Source: Cenarchaeum sp. | GTDB lineage: Archaea > Thermoproteota > Nitrososphaeria > Nitrososphaerales > Nitrosopumilaceae | DNA: 20,293 nt | Direction: 5' to 3' | Assembly (NCBI GenBank): GCA_020027365.1 | Contig: JAHRAJ010000050.1 | Span: 1 to 20,293, forward strand | Shown here: one piece after another, positions 1-7,880 of the stretch | How positions within the stretch are numbered: position 1 is the stretch's first letter | How the letters are laid out: each line of letters begins with the position of its first letter | Translations under genes and position numbers: made by a program | The notes under the pieces: model-generated | Seen by the model: the letters and a program-made list of their open reading frames with translations, nothing else | What the model was told of the DNA's origin: nothing | Databases searched by the model: none

Positions 1-50
1 GGGCCCGTTTGGGCGTGTTTTCTCACGGTTCGTTCTTGGTGTCCGTTAAC

Positions 51-73
51 GGCGGGCGGGCGGGCGGGCGGGG
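51..73 (+). repeat. GGGC tandem run, G-quadruplex-capable
   Basis: Five successive G-tracts of three or four bases separated by single C residues lie upstream of hisG. One-base loops between GGG tracts are the arrangement expected to fold into a very stable G-quadruplex. The run ends about 43 bases before the hisG TATA box. Function, if any, is unknown; it may be simple-sequence expansion in a G+C-rich genome. Confidence 0.7.
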
Positions 74-115
74 CCTTGTCAACCGAACAATCCGCCGACC
101 AATGGAAAAAGGACG

Positions 116-126
116 TTATTATATAG
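116..126 (+). promoter_or_regulatory. TATA box of the histidine operon
   Basis: An AT-only stretch (TTATTATATAG) stands out from the G+C-rich surroundings. Its centre lies about 25 bases before the hisG ATG, the usual archaeal TATA-to-start-site distance, so the transcript should begin at or next to the start codon (leaderless). An A-rich purine stretch just upstream (GGAAAAAGG) could serve as the BRE. Inferred from spacing and composition only. Confidence 0.65.
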
Positions 127-145
127 ACATGGCCATCAATAACCG

Positions 146-1123
146 ATGTCCGAGGTCCGGCTAGCAATTCCCAAGGGGAGTCTGGAGGAGGCCACGTTCA
201 GGCTGATGGAGAGGGCCTGGACCCGCGTAAACCGCAAGAGCCGGACATACAGGGTATACCTTGACGATCCCGGGATTGTGGTCAAGATGCTCCGGCCGCA
301 GGAGATTCCGACGCTGGTCAGCGAGGGGCTGTACGACGTGGGGATTACCGGAAAGGACTGGGTGGGCGAGACGCGGTCCGACGCAGAGCCGATCCTGGAT
401 CTGGAGTACGGGAGGATCCGGCTGGTCGTGGCGTTTCCGGACAGCTACCGGTACGCGAGCCTGGACTCGATGATCGCCGACTATGCCCGCAGGAAGAAGA
501 CGCTGAGGGTGTCCTCAGAGTACCTGACCACGGCGGCCCGGTTTATCAAGGAATCAAAGTCGTACAAAAAGCATCATGGATCGCGCGACCCGCAGATCAT
601 CACGCCCTGGCTGCGCACCGGCACGAACCGGATGGTGCAGATCCACCTGTCCTTTGGCGCGACCGAGGCCAAGCCGCCCGAGGACGTTGATGCAATCGTG
701 GATGTGACCGAGACCGGCACGACGCTCAGGCAGAACAAGCTGCGGATTGCCGACGAGGTGCTTACGTCGACCGCGCACCTGATCGCAAACAAGCGGTCGC
801 TTCAGGACGCGGCCAAACGCGAAAAGATATTTGATATAGTGACGCTGCTGCGCGGGGCCGTTGCAGGCCGCAAGTACCTGCACGTGTACCTCAACGTGGA
901 GGAGAAGAATCTCCAGAGGCTGATCAGGCAGATACCGTCGCTCAAGCGGCCGACGGTCAGCCCCCTCAGCGAGGATGGGTGGTATGGCGTAAACACGATC
1001 GTCAAAAAGTCCGAGTTTCACAAGATGATTCCAAAACTGCGCAAGATTGCGCAGGGACTGGTGGTGCACGAGCCGCGGCAGATCCTGGAGCTAGAGGAGA
1101 TCAAGCGTGATGAGGAAAATTGA
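146..1123 (+). CDS. hisG: ATP phosphoribosyltransferase HisG, long form
   Basis: HisG condenses ATP with PRPP to give phosphoribosyl-ATP, the first committed and feedback-controlled step of histidine synthesis. The 325-residue protein opens with the family signature (RLAIPKGSLEE), has GITGKDW at about 66-72, and carries the PRPP-binding segment DAIVDVTETGTTL at 182-194. The length and the C-terminal region from about 225 (HVYLNVEEKN, later GWYGVNTIV) match the long form, whose ACT-like regulatory domain binds histidine, so the enzyme should be allosterically inhibited without needing HisZ. The ATG was chosen because the TATA box sits one promoter length upstream, and the protein begins right at the conserved strand. 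It is the first gene of the his operon, and its stop overlaps the hisD start (TGATG). Confidence 0.96.
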   Translation: MSEVRLAIPKGSLEEATFRLMERAWTRVNRKSRTYRVYLDDPGIVVKMLRPQEIPTLVSEGLYDVGITGKDWVGETRSDAEPILDLEYGRIRLVVAFPDSYRYASLDSMIADYARRKKTLRVSSEYLTTAARFIKESKSYKKHHGSRDPQIITPWLRTGTNRMVQIHLSFGATEAKPPEDVDAIVDVTETGTTLRQNKLRIADEVLTSTAHLIANKRSLQDAAKREKIFDIVTLLRGAVAGRKYLHVYLNVEEKNLQRLIRQIPSLKRPTVSPLSEDGWYGVNTIVKKSEFHKMIPKLRKIAQGLVVHEPRQILELEEIKRDEEN

Positions 1124-2439
1124 TGCGGGTTGTTGGCGTTAGCAACGCGGCGAGGTTTTTGGCGGCGTGGGATGCAGGGCGCCGCGGATCCGGGGCGGCC
1201 CCCGCCTCCGCCAGACGGCGCAGGTCCGTTGAATCCGTTGTAGATGACGTGCGCAAAAACGGCGATGCGGCGCTGCGCAAGTATGAAAAGAGGTTTGGCT
1301 CGGCCGCCGCCTCTACCTCCTCCGCCGCCAATCCGCCGCTGAGGGTCTCTGCACGCGAGATTGCCGCCGCGTACCGCGCGGTGCCCGCAGACCGGCTGGC
1401 CGCAATCAGGTTTGCGGCGGCGCGGCTGGCCCGCACCGAGTCTGCGCTAAAGGGGAGGCTTGCGTCGATCAGGACTGGGTTTGGCGGCGGAACCTCGGTC
1501 ACAAGGTCGTTTGTCCCGCTGGACAGCGTTGGATGCTACGTGCCGGGGGGCGCGGCCAGGTATCCAAGCTCCGCGGTGATGTCGGTGACGCCGGCCCGCG
1601 TGGCCGGGGTGGGGCGGATTGTGGTGGTCTCGCCCCCCGGAGGCCCGTCAGGACGCATCGACCCGCTGACCGTGGCGGCCGCCGACATGTGCGGCGCCCA
1701 CGAGATTTACAGGATTGGCGGCGCGCAGGCGGTGGCGGCGCTGGCGTACGGCACGCGCTCGGTTGGCCGGGTGGACAAGATTGTGGGTCCCGGAGGCCCG
1801 TTTGTCACTATCGCAAAGCAGGCGGTGTCAGGCGCGGTGGCCGTTGACATGACCGCCGGTCCAACCGAGCTTGGGATCGTGGTGGATTCGGCGGCCGACG
1901 CCGGGCTGGCCGCGGCGGATCTCGTGTCACAGGCAGAGCACTCGGAGGACACGTTTTGCTTTGCGCTTGCCACCTCTAGATCGATCGCGTTGAGGATACG
2001 CGACCGCGTCGAGTCCGTGCTGGAGACGGCGGGGCGCGCCGGGATTGCAAGGGCCAGCCTCGAGTCAAACGGGTTTATCGCCGTGTGCTCCAGCCCGTCC
2101 GTCCTGATCGGGGTTGCAGACGGTCTGGCACCCGAGCACATGGAGATTCTGGGAGGCAATCCGGAGAGGTGGCGCGCAATCCGGTCCCCCGGCCTCGTGT
2201 TGGAGGGCAGGTACAGCCCGTCGTCGGCAAGCGACTATGTGCTGGGATCCAACCACGTGCTGCCCACCTGCGGATCGGGCAGGACCCGCGGGTCGCTGTC
2301 GGTGCTGGACTTTTTAAAGATGCACACGCGGGTCCGGGCGGGCAGGAGCGACCTGCGCGCCGTGTCCGGGTACGTGGAGAGCATCACCGGGGCCGAGGGG
2401 CTGCCGGGCCACTACGAGGCCGTGAGGGCGAGGCTATGA
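1123..2439 (+). CDS. hisD: Histidinol dehydrogenase HisD
   Basis: HisD carries out the last two steps of the pathway, the NAD-dependent four-electron oxidation of histidinol to histidine through histidinal. Family landmarks run in order: CYVPGGAARYPSS at 138-150, IGGAQAVAALAYGT at 198-211, DKIVGPGGPFV at 218-228, TAGPTE at 244-249. The zinc-binding Q270 and H273 lie in SQAEHSED, the catalytic pair E338-H339 in LAPEHME, and the third zinc ligand D371 in SASDYVLGSNHVLP. The final ligand should be the His of GLPGHYE near the end. Length (438 aa) is normal. The ATG at 1123 is preferred over the TTG at 1120: it overlaps the hisG stop as TGATG and has a GATGAGG ribosome-binding sequence just upstream. 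Ala/Ser/Arg-rich low-complexity stretches at 18-35 and 60-72 are unusual. Confidence 0.96.
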   Translation: MRVVGVSNAARFLAAWDAGRRGSGAAPASARRRRSVESVVDDVRKNGDAALRKYEKRFGSAAASTSSAANPPLRVSAREIAAAYRAVPADRLAAIRFAAARLARTESALKGRLASIRTGFGGGTSVTRSFVPLDSVGCYVPGGAARYPSSAVMSVTPARVAGVGRIVVVSPPGGPSGRIDPLTVAAADMCGAHEIYRIGGAQAVAALAYGTRSVGRVDKIVGPGGPFVTIAKQAVSGAVAVDMTAGPTELGIVVDSAADAGLAAADLVSQAEHSEDTFCFALATSRSIALRIRDRVESVLETAGRAGIARASLESNGFIAVCSSPSVLIGVADGLAPEHMEILGGNPERWRAIRSPGLVLEGRYSPSSASDYVLGSNHVLPTCGSGRTRGSLSVLDFLKMHTRVRAGRSDLRAVSGYVESITGAEGLPGHYEAVRARL

Positions 2440-3533
2440 CCGGGACGACGGCGCCGGCCGGGCCCAGGTGGTACCACGGGCGGCTGGCAGAGCTTGCGGC
2501 GCTTGGCGGGTATCAAAAGCCCGAAAAGGTAGACGGCGTCCTAAAGCTGGATTCCAACGAAAACTTTGTGATCGGCAAGAGGTTCCAGCAGGACGTGATC
2601 GCGCAGGCCCGCGCCGCCTCTGACGTCCGCGAGTATCCGCTGGGCGGCGCCGAGCGGCTGGTCTCGAGGCTGTCACAGCATCTGAGGGTGCCCCGGGAGA
2701 TGATCGGGGTGGGGAACGGGTCTGATCAGATACTGGATCTGCTGCTGGCAAACCTGGGGTCCCGCAGGACGCGGGTTCTGACCCCCGATCCCACGTTTGG
2801 GTTTTTCGAGGAGCGGTGCAGGCTGTACGGCATACCGCGCACGGGGATTCCGTTTTCCGAGGGGATGACGCTGGATCCCGAGAGGTTTGCCAGGTATATG
2901 CCCCGGTGCAGGATGCTGTATGTCGACTCGCCAAACAATCCGACGGGATTCCAGTTTCCGCGCGCCCAGCTAGAGTCGCTGGTACGCGGGTTTGACGGGC
3001 TGGTGGTGGTGGACGAGGCATACGGCGAGTTTGGTGATTATACCGCGGTTCCGATGGTCAAAAAGCACGGCAATGTGGTGGTGGTCAAGACGTTCTCCAA
3101 GGCGTTTGGGCTGGCCGGGCTGCGTCTGGGGTATTTTGTGGCGCCTCCCGACGTGGCCGGGGTGTTCAACAGGGTCGTGCAGTATCCATACCCTGTGAGC
3201 ACGGTGGCAATCGAGGCCGGGATTGCCGCGCTGGACAGGGCAGACCAGATGAGGGCGGCGGCCGACACCGTCCGCTTGGAGAGGAGGCGGGTGATCGACG
3301 GTCTGGAGAGGTACGGGGGAGGGGCGTTCACGGTGTTTGAGTCGCACGCCAACTTTGTGCTGTTTGACGCCAGGGGGGCGTACAAGCGTGTGTTCACGGC
3401 GCTTGCAGAGCAGGGGATATCGGTGCGCAGGCTGGGCCGGGTGGGCGCGCACGCGGGATGCCTGCGCGTCACGGTTGGCACAAGGGAGATGAACTCGCGG
3501 TTTTTGCTGGCCATACGCGATCTGCTGGAGTGA
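2436..3533 (+). CDS. hisC: Histidinol-phosphate aminotransferase HisC
   Basis: HisC is a PLP-dependent class I/II aminotransferase that converts imidazole-acetol phosphate plus glutamate to histidinol phosphate. It carries LDSNENF at 38-44 (typical substrate-side start), GNGSDQILDLL at 93-103, DSPNNPTG at 164-171, VVVDEAYGEF at 190-199 and the Schiff-base lysine K222 in KTFSKAFGLAGLRLGY. The 365-residue length is normal. The same frame stays open far upstream through hisD, but the start at 2436 is chosen because it forms the ATGA overlap with the hisD stop and the N-terminus then matches the family. The stop lies four bases before the next ATG, so the gene is translationally packed in the operon. 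Confidence 0.96.
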   Translation: MTGTTAPAGPRWYHGRLAELAALGGYQKPEKVDGVLKLDSNENFVIGKRFQQDVIAQARAASDVREYPLGGAERLVSRLSQHLRVPREMIGVGNGSDQILDLLLANLGSRRTRVLTPDPTFGFFEERCRLYGIPRTGIPFSEGMTLDPERFARYMPRCRMLYVDSPNNPTGFQFPRAQLESLVRGFDGLVVVDEAYGEFGDYTAVPMVKKHGNVVVVKTFSKAFGLAGLRLGYFVAPPDVAGVFNRVVQYPYPVSTVAIEAGIAALDRADQMRAAADTVRLERRRVIDGLERYGGGAFTVFESHANFVLFDARGAYKRVFTALAEQGISVRRLGRVGAHAGCLRVTVGTREMNSRFLLAIRDLLE

Positions 3534-3537
3534 TGGG

Positions 3538-4551
3538 ATGGCTGCAGGGAGGGGCGGCGGTAGCAGCGGCGGCGATGACCGTGACGGCAACGGGGGTGAC
3601 GGCCGCTGGGGCGCCGGGTCTGACGCCATCATGTTTGATTGTGACGGGGTGCTGGTGGACGTAAGCGAGTCCTACGACCGGACGATCGATATGACGTGCA
3701 GGCATGTACTGCGGGAGCTTGGGGGGATTGACGGCGTGGTGCCGGACGTGGCGGTGGACGGCCCTGTCATAGCCGCGTTCAAGGAGTCGGGCGGGTTTAA
3801 CGACGAGGTGGATCTTGCATGTGCCGCGGCCCTGTCGGTGTACGCGGCGCACGTGACGGGGAGGGATCCGGCCAGGTTTCTGATGGAGGCGGCGTCGCAC
3901 GCAGACAGCACCGGGATCCGGTCGGTGCGCGCGTATGTGGAGTCTGTGTGTGATGTGTCCGAGTTTGCGGCAAGGATGGGATCGCTGGATGACCGGCACG
4001 ACAACCCCGTGTACTCGGCGTTTGACCAGATATTCTACGGGCCGCGGCTGTACCGCCGGATGTTTGGGAGGCCTTCGAGCTACGAGGGGCCCGCGATGAT
4101 AGACCGGGACCGGGTGCTGGTGACCGGGGGGCTGCTGGACGTGCTGTGCGGCGCGTTTGGGGGGAGGCTGGCGATTGTAACGGGCCGCGGGATGGCATCG
4201 GCGCGTTACTCGCTGGGGGGGCTGATGGACAGGTTTGATCTGGCAAGCTCGGCGTTTCTGGAGGACGAGCCGCGCGGGATGGCAAAGCCCAATCCTGAGG
4301 CGTTGACGAGGGCCATCGGCTCGGTGGGTTGTACGAGGGGGTGCGTGTATGTGGGCGACTCGATGGAGGATTTTATGATGGCCAGGGCGGCCGCAGAGGG
4401 GGGCAGTGTTCCGGTTTGGTTTTGCGCCGTGGTGGGCGCCGTCGGCGGCGCCGGTGCGGCAGACAAGAGGCGCGCCATGTTTGAGCGGGCCGGGGCAGAG
4501 TGCATACTGGATTCCATCCACGACATACCAAAGACATTAAATCTAACCTGA
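3538..4551 (+). CDS. HAD-superfamily phosphatase, candidate histidinol-phosphatase
   Basis: All four HAD catalytic motifs are present: motif I DCDGVLVD with nucleophile D34 and acid/base D36, motif II T215 in IVTGRG, motif III K250 in MAKPNPEA, and motif IV GDSMEDF with D274 and D278. The roughly 130 residues between motifs I and II form a large cap (including [13 protein letters not shown] at 81-93), so it is not a minimal HisB-N-type phosphatase. It sits between hisC and hisB, and no other histidinol-phosphate phosphatase is in the operon, so dephosphorylation of histidinol phosphate is the best inference; other phosphate esters remain possible. The first 28 residues are Gly/Asp-rich and probably disordered. 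An internal ATG at 3631 would leave only MFDCDG, so translation from 3538 is likelier. A related HAD subfamily of obscure function exists elsewhere; I did not verify orthology. Confidence 0.82.
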   Translation: MAAGRGGGSSGGDDRDGNGGDGRWGAGSDAIMFDCDGVLVDVSESYDRTIDMTCRHVLRELGGIDGVVPDVAVDGPVIAAFKESGGFNDEVDLACAAALSVYAAHVTGRDPARFLMEAASHADSTGIRSVRAYVESVCDVSEFAARMGSLDDRHDNPVYSAFDQIFYGPRLYRRMFGRPSSYEGPAMIDRDRVLVTGGLLDVLCGAFGGRLAIVTGRGMASARYSLGGLMDRFDLASSAFLEDEPRGMAKPNPEALTRAIGSVGCTRGCVYVGDSMEDFMMARAAAEGGSVPVWFCAVVGAVGGAGAADKRRAMFERAGAECILDSIHDIPKTLNLT

Positions 4552-4565
4552 GGGAATTGGGTCGG

Positions 4566-5258
4566 ATGGCGGTCAAGCGGGGGACTGGGGGAGGAGCAAC
4601 AAGAGCAACAAGGACGGGGTCGGCAAGGGCCAAGAGGGGGGCGGCGTCGGCCGCAAGACGTTCGGGCGTGATCAGACGGGAGACCAAGGAGACTGCGATA
4701 TCGGTGTCCGTGTCTGTTGACGGATCGGGCAAGACCTCCTCGCCATCCTCGCCGGGCATCTCTACGGGGGTAAAGTTCATCGACCATCTGGTCACGTCGC
4801 TGGGCAGGCACTCGATGATGGACATATCGCTCGGGGCCGAGTCACGCGACGGGATTATGCACCACTTGGTGGAGGACGCGGCCATAGCGCTGGGCGGCGC
4901 CATAGACAAGGCGCTGGGGGATCGATCGGGGATTGTCCGGTTTGGCTTTGCGTCGGTTCCCATGGACGAGTCGCTGGCAGAGGCCTCGGTTGATCTGATC
5001 CGGAGGCCGTTTTACAAGGTGACGTTGTCGCTTGAGAGGACGCATACCGAGGATGTATCGCGCGAGGATCTGGAGCACTTTTTCCAGTCGCTGCTGCAAA
5101 ACCTCAACTGTTGCGTGCATTTGTCGGTTAGGTATGGGGACAACGACCACCACAAGGCCGAGGCTGCCGTAAAGTCGCTGGCCGTGGCGTTGCGCGCGGC
5201 CTGCGCGCGGGATCCGCGGCAGAGGGGGACGGTTCCAAGCACCAAGGGCTCGATGTGA
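4566..5258 (+). CDS. hisB: Imidazoleglycerol-phosphate dehydratase HisB
   Basis: HisB dehydrates imidazoleglycerol phosphate to imidazole-acetol phosphate using two Mn ions. The conserved core starts at [11 protein letters not shown] (37-47). Metal ligands are visible: H74 (FIDHL) and H82 (GRHSM), H99-H100 with E103 in HHLVED, E135 in PMDES, H171 in EHFFQSL, and H195-H196 with E199 in DNDHHKAEA. The C-terminal PSTKG is typical. This is a monofunctional dehydratase without the fused phosphatase of enterobacterial HisB. About 35 extra N-terminal residues are Arg/Thr/Gly/Ala-rich. An open start at 4500 would overlap the HAD gene by 52 bases, so the ATG at 4566, 14 bases after the HAD stop, is preferred; the exact start is the least certain point. 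Confidence 0.93.
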   Translation: MAVKRGTGGGATRATRTGSARAKRGAASAARRSGVIRRETKETAISVSVSVDGSGKTSSPSSPGISTGVKFIDHLVTSLGRHSMMDISLGAESRDGIMHHLVEDAAIALGGAIDKALGDRSGIVRFGFASVPMDESLAEASVDLIRRPFYKVTLSLERTHTEDVSREDLEHFFQSLLQNLNCCVHLSVRYGDNDHHKAEAAVKSLAVALRAACARDPRQRGTVPSTKGSM

Positions 5259-5930
5259 ATGGCCCGCATAGCGATATTTGATTATGGGGCCGGTAACATA
5301 TTCAGTCTCAAAAACGCGCTGGAGAGGCACGGCGCGCGGGTCGACGTGCACACCGACGTGGCCGCGCTGGGCGGGTATGACGGCGTGTTCCTTCCCGGGG
5401 TGGGCAACTTTGATCCGGCAATGCGCAGCATCACCGCGGGTGCGCAGGGGACGGCCGCCGAGGTGTTTGGCCGCGCGGTGGGTGACACCACGCCGGTGTT
5501 TGGGATTTGCCTTGGAATGGAGATGTTTTTTGAGAGGAGCGAGGAGGGCGTGGAGGCGGGACTCGGGGTGATGGACGGCAGCGTCGTGGTGCTGCCCGAC
5601 ACGCTCAAGGTGCCGCACATGGGATGGAACTCGCTTGAGATTGTGCGGCCCGACAACGCGGTTTTGGAGGGGGTCGAGGACGGCGCATGGGTGTACTTTG
5701 TACACTCGTACAGGGCGGCACTTGCGGCGGGGCCGTCGTCGTCGTCGGCTGCGGCGGAGGGGGGGGAGGAGAAGGACCGCGCGGTGGTGGTGGCCGAATC
5801 AGATTATGGCGTGAGGATTCCGGCCATAGTCCAGAGGGGCGGTTATTTTGGGACCCAGTTTCACCCAGAAAAGTCCGGCGCGGTCGGGGCGCTGATGCTC
5901 AAAAACTTTCTGAGGGAGTGCTCCAGGTAA
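5259..5930 (+). CDS. hisH: Imidazole glycerol phosphate synthase, glutaminase subunit HisH
   Basis: HisH hydrolyses glutamine and passes ammonia through a tunnel to its partner HisF. It starts with the class I amidotransferase strand IAIFDYGAGN and has FLPGVGNFD at 44-52. The triad is nucleophile C84 in FGICLGMEMFF, then H202 and E204 in TQFHPEKSG. The ATG directly follows the hisB stop with no gap. The 223-residue length includes an unusual Ser/Ala/Gly/Glu-rich insertion at about 155-174, after the VYFVHSY strand and before VVVAESDYG. The catalytic core is complete, so the enzyme should be active with HisF encoded two genes downstream. Confidence 0.96.
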   Translation: MARIAIFDYGAGNIFSLKNALERHGARVDVHTDVAALGGYDGVFLPGVGNFDPAMRSITAGAQGTAAEVFGRAVGDTTPVFGICLGMEMFFERSEEGVEAGLGVMDGSVVVLPDTLKVPHMGWNSLEIVRPDNAVLEGVEDGAWVYFVHSYRAALAAGPSSSSAAAEGGEEKDRAVVVAESDYGVRIPAIVQRGGYFGTQFHPEKSGAVGALMLKNFLRECSR

Positions 5931-6649
5931 TGATGGTAATACCTGCAATCGACGTCATGGGCGGGCAGGTGGTCAGGCTGTACCGCGGGGATCCCCGCCA
6001 AAAGACCGTGTATGGGGACGATCCCGCCGCCGTCGCCCGGAGGTGGGAGGAGCAGGGAGCCGACATGCTGCACGTGGTGGATCTTGACGCCACCATCGGG
6101 ACCGCGGCCGGGGGCGGCAACGCCGGGGTGATACGCGGCATCGCCGGGGCCGTGTCAATCCCGGTACAGGTGGGCGGCGGACTGCGTGACGGGGAGGCGG
6201 TCGCCCGTGCGGCCGTGTATGCGGACAGGGTGGTGGTGGGCACGATCGCCTTTGAGAATCCGCGCGCGCTGCGGGACATTGCACGGCGGCACGGCGCATC
6301 GCGGATTGTAATCTCGGTGGATCACTCTGACGGGTTTGTCGTGACGCACGGCTGGCAGCGGGGGACGCAGACGCCCATGCTGGAGGCGGTGCGCGGGTTT
6401 GTCGCCGACGGCTTTACCGAGTTTTTGCTTACGGACGTGGGCAGGGACGGGACGATGGAGGGGCCCGATCTGGATCATTTGGAGGAGGCGTGCGCGGTCG
6501 GGGGAGCCAACGTCATTGCCAGCGGCGGCATCGCCGGGGCTGAGGACGTGGCGCGCGTGCGCAAAAGGGGGGCGTCGGCCGTGATACTGGGAAGGGCGCT
6601 GTACGAGGACAGGATTACGATCGGGGAGGCAAGGCGGGTTGCTGACTAG
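5930..6649 (+). CDS. hisA: ProFAR isomerase HisA
   Basis: HisA is a (beta-alpha)8-barrel Amadori isomerase that converts 5'-ProFAR to PRFAR. The 239-residue protein begins VIPAIDVMGGQVVRL with the first catalytic Asp at D8. It also has HVVDLDAT at 48-55, the phosphate-binding VQVGGGLRD at 79-87, the second catalytic Asp D131 in ISVDHSDG, LLTDVGRDGT at 166-175, and the second phosphate loop ASGGIAG at 197-203. Two adjacent ATG codons (5930 and 5933) are possible starts; the first overlaps the hisH TAA by one base. The same frame is open upstream inside hisH but lacks family similarity there. Archaeal HisA can sometimes serve tryptophan synthesis (PriA); nothing here demands that. Confidence 0.96.
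   Translation: MMVIPAIDVMGGQVVRLYRGDPRQKTVYGDDPAAVARRWEEQGADMLHVVDLDATIGTAAGGGNAGVIRGIAGAVSIPVQVGGGLRDGEAVARAAVYADRVVVGTIAFENPRALRDIARRHGASRIVISVDHSDGFVVTHGWQRGTQTPMLEAVRGFVADGFTEFLLTDVGRDGTMEGPDLDHLEEACAVGGANVIASGGIAGAEDVARVRKRGASAVILGRALYEDRITIGEARRVAD
6623..6629 (+). promoter_or_regulatory. Shine-Dalgarno site for hisF (sets TTG start)
   Basis: A GGGGAGG sequence inside the 3' end of hisA lies nine bases before the TTG at 6639. No ATG or GTG occurs at a suitable place in this frame, and the TTG gives the expected HisF N-terminus, so this site fixes the unusual start codon. Confidence 0.6.
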
Positions 6650-7499
6650 GAGGATAATCCCGTGCCTTGACGTGGACGGCGGGAGGGTGGTCAAGGGGCT
6701 CAACTTTGAGTCCATCAGGGATGCCGGCGATCCGGTGGAGCTTGCGACCAGGTACGGCAGGCAGGGCGCCGACGAGCTGATCTTTTTGGACATCACGGCA
6801 TCGCAGGAGAAAAGGGCGACCATCCGGGATTTGGTGTCCGGCGTGGCGCGCGTGCTGGACATACCGTTTACGGTGGGCGGCGGCGTGTCCAGCATGGAGG
6901 ATGCCCGGAACATACTGCTTGCCGGCGCCGACAAGGTGGGGGTCAACACGGGGGCGGTAGGCAATCCGGCGCTGCTCACAGAGCTGATGTCCGTCTTTGG
7001 GCGGCAGTGCGTCGTGCTGGCAATAGACGCCAAGCGGCGGTATCTGGACGGGGAGGGGGATGGCGCCGGCCGCGGTGGGGATTCCAACGATTCGCCGCCG
7101 CCGCCGCCCGAAGGGACGGTATTGTTTGAGGACGGCCGGGGCAAAAGGTTTTGGTTCGAGGTGTTTGTGTACGGGGGCAAAAAGGGGACCGGGATTGACG
7201 CCGTCTTGTGGGCAAAGAGGGGCGCCGAGCTGGGGGCAGGCGAGATCCTCCTTACCAGTATAGACAGGGACGGGACGGGGGACGGCTACGACCTGGCCTT
7301 GACGGGGGCCGTGGTGGACGCGGTTCGGATACCCGTCATCGCCTCGGGCGGGTGCGGCAGGCCCGAGGACATGCTAGAGGTGTTTGCAAAGACTGGCGTG
7401 GACGCGGCGCTTGCGGCATCGATATTCCACTACGAGTCCGGATCGGTGGACCGCGTCAAGGGGCTGCTGCAGGACCACGGTGTCCCGGTGCGGTTATAA
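6639..7499 (+). CDS. hisF: Imidazole glycerol phosphate synthase, cyclase subunit HisF
   Basis: HisF uses ammonia from HisH to convert PRFAR to imidazoleglycerol phosphate plus AICAR. The (beta-alpha)8-barrel has the expected RRIIPCLDVDGGRVVKG start with catalytic D11, LIFLDITAS at 48-56, FTVGGGV at 77-83, catalytic D130 in LAIDAKR, TSIDRDGT at 206-213 and VIASGGCG at 233-240. It begins at a TTG that overlaps hisA by 11 bases, supported by a GGGGAGG site upstream and by family N-terminal conservation. At 286 residues it exceeds the usual 250-260. The excess is a Gly/Asp/Ser/Pro-rich segment at about 136-160, right after the catalytic D130 strand, including a run of five prolines. It should lie in a surface loop; a nearby FEVFVYGGKKGTGIDAV segment is typical. 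Confidence 0.95.
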   Translation: MLTRRIIPCLDVDGGRVVKGLNFESIRDAGDPVELATRYGRQGADELIFLDITASQEKRATIRDLVSGVARVLDIPFTVGGGVSSMEDARNILLAGADKVGVNTGAVGNPALLTELMSVFGRQCVVLAIDAKRRYLDGEGDGAGRGGDSNDSPPPPPEGTVLFEDGRGKRFWFEVFVYGGKKGTGIDAVLWAKRGAELGAGEILLTSIDRDGTGDGYDLALTGAVVDAVRIPVIASGGCGRPEDMLEVFAKTGVDAALAASIFHYESGSVDRVKGLLQDHGVPVRL

Positions 7500-7535
7500 G
7501 CAAACTCGGCAAGATTCGTCGTGGACGGGGGCGGC

Positions 7536-7880
7536 ATGACGGTGGATCAGATTGACTTTGCCAAGGGAGGGGGGCTGGTGCCCGTCGTTGTGCAGGATTC
7601 GCGGTCACGCGAGGTCCTCACGCTGGCATACGCCAACAGGGAATCGCTGGAGCTGACCCGCAAGACCGGCAACTCGTGGTTTTGGAGCCGCTCGCGCGGC
7701 AAGCTGTGGATGAAGGGCGAGGAGTCTGGCAACACCCAAAAGGTAAGTGAGATACTGGTTGACTGTGACTCTGACGCGGTGATATACGTGGCCGAGCCGT
7801 CGGGTCCGGCATGCCACACCGGGGAGCAGACGTGCTTTCACAACCGGCTGGCGTCGGACGGTCAGCACACCGGCTCGTAG
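7536..7880 (+). CDS. hisI: Phosphoribosyl-AMP cyclohydrolase HisI
   Basis: HisI opens the adenine ring of phosphoribosyl-AMP to give ProFAR. At 114 residues it is a stand-alone cyclohydrolase without a fused HisE pyrophosphohydrolase domain. Signatures are [11 protein letters not shown] at 28-38, [17 protein letters not shown] at 50-66, the metal-binding DCDSD at 76-80 and the zinc cysteines C93 and C100 in CHTGEQTCF, with C77 as the third. The ATG at 7536 is chosen. A GTG at 7521 adds five residues and lies about 25 bases after a TATA-like GTTATAAG at 7492-7499, so a separate leaderless transcript is possible. The 36-base gap after hisF is the largest in the operon. The last 19 bases overlap the converging membrane-protein gene. 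Confidence 0.92.
   Translation: MTVDQIDFAKGGGLVPVVVQDSRSREVLTLAYANRESLELTRKTGNSWFWSRSRGKLWMKGEESGNTQKVSEILVDCDSDAVIYVAEPSGPACHTGEQTCFHNRLASDGQHTGS

Noticed and set aside
1..145. Possible start of a minus-strand gene (GTG near 26) before the his operon
   Set aside because: Only about eight codons remain before the window edge, with no motif, so no gene can be supported.
554..1069. Minus-strand open frame within hisG
   Set aside because: It lies wholly inside a well-supported gene and its product has no recognisable family features; open antisense frames are expected in G+C-rich coding DNA.
3469..4521. 350-codon minus-strand open frame opposite the HAD gene
   Set aside because: Long, but the translation is His/Arg/Pro-rich without motifs, while the plus strand has all four HAD motifs.
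4500..4565. Upstream extension of hisB to an ATG at 4500
   Set aside because: It would overlap the HAD gene by 52 bases and adds residues without family similarity; the ATG at 4566 fits better.
5687..5929. Upstream extension of hisA through the end of hisH
   Set aside because: The added residues are Gly-rich antiframe translation of hisH; the HisA family begins at the ATG at 5930.
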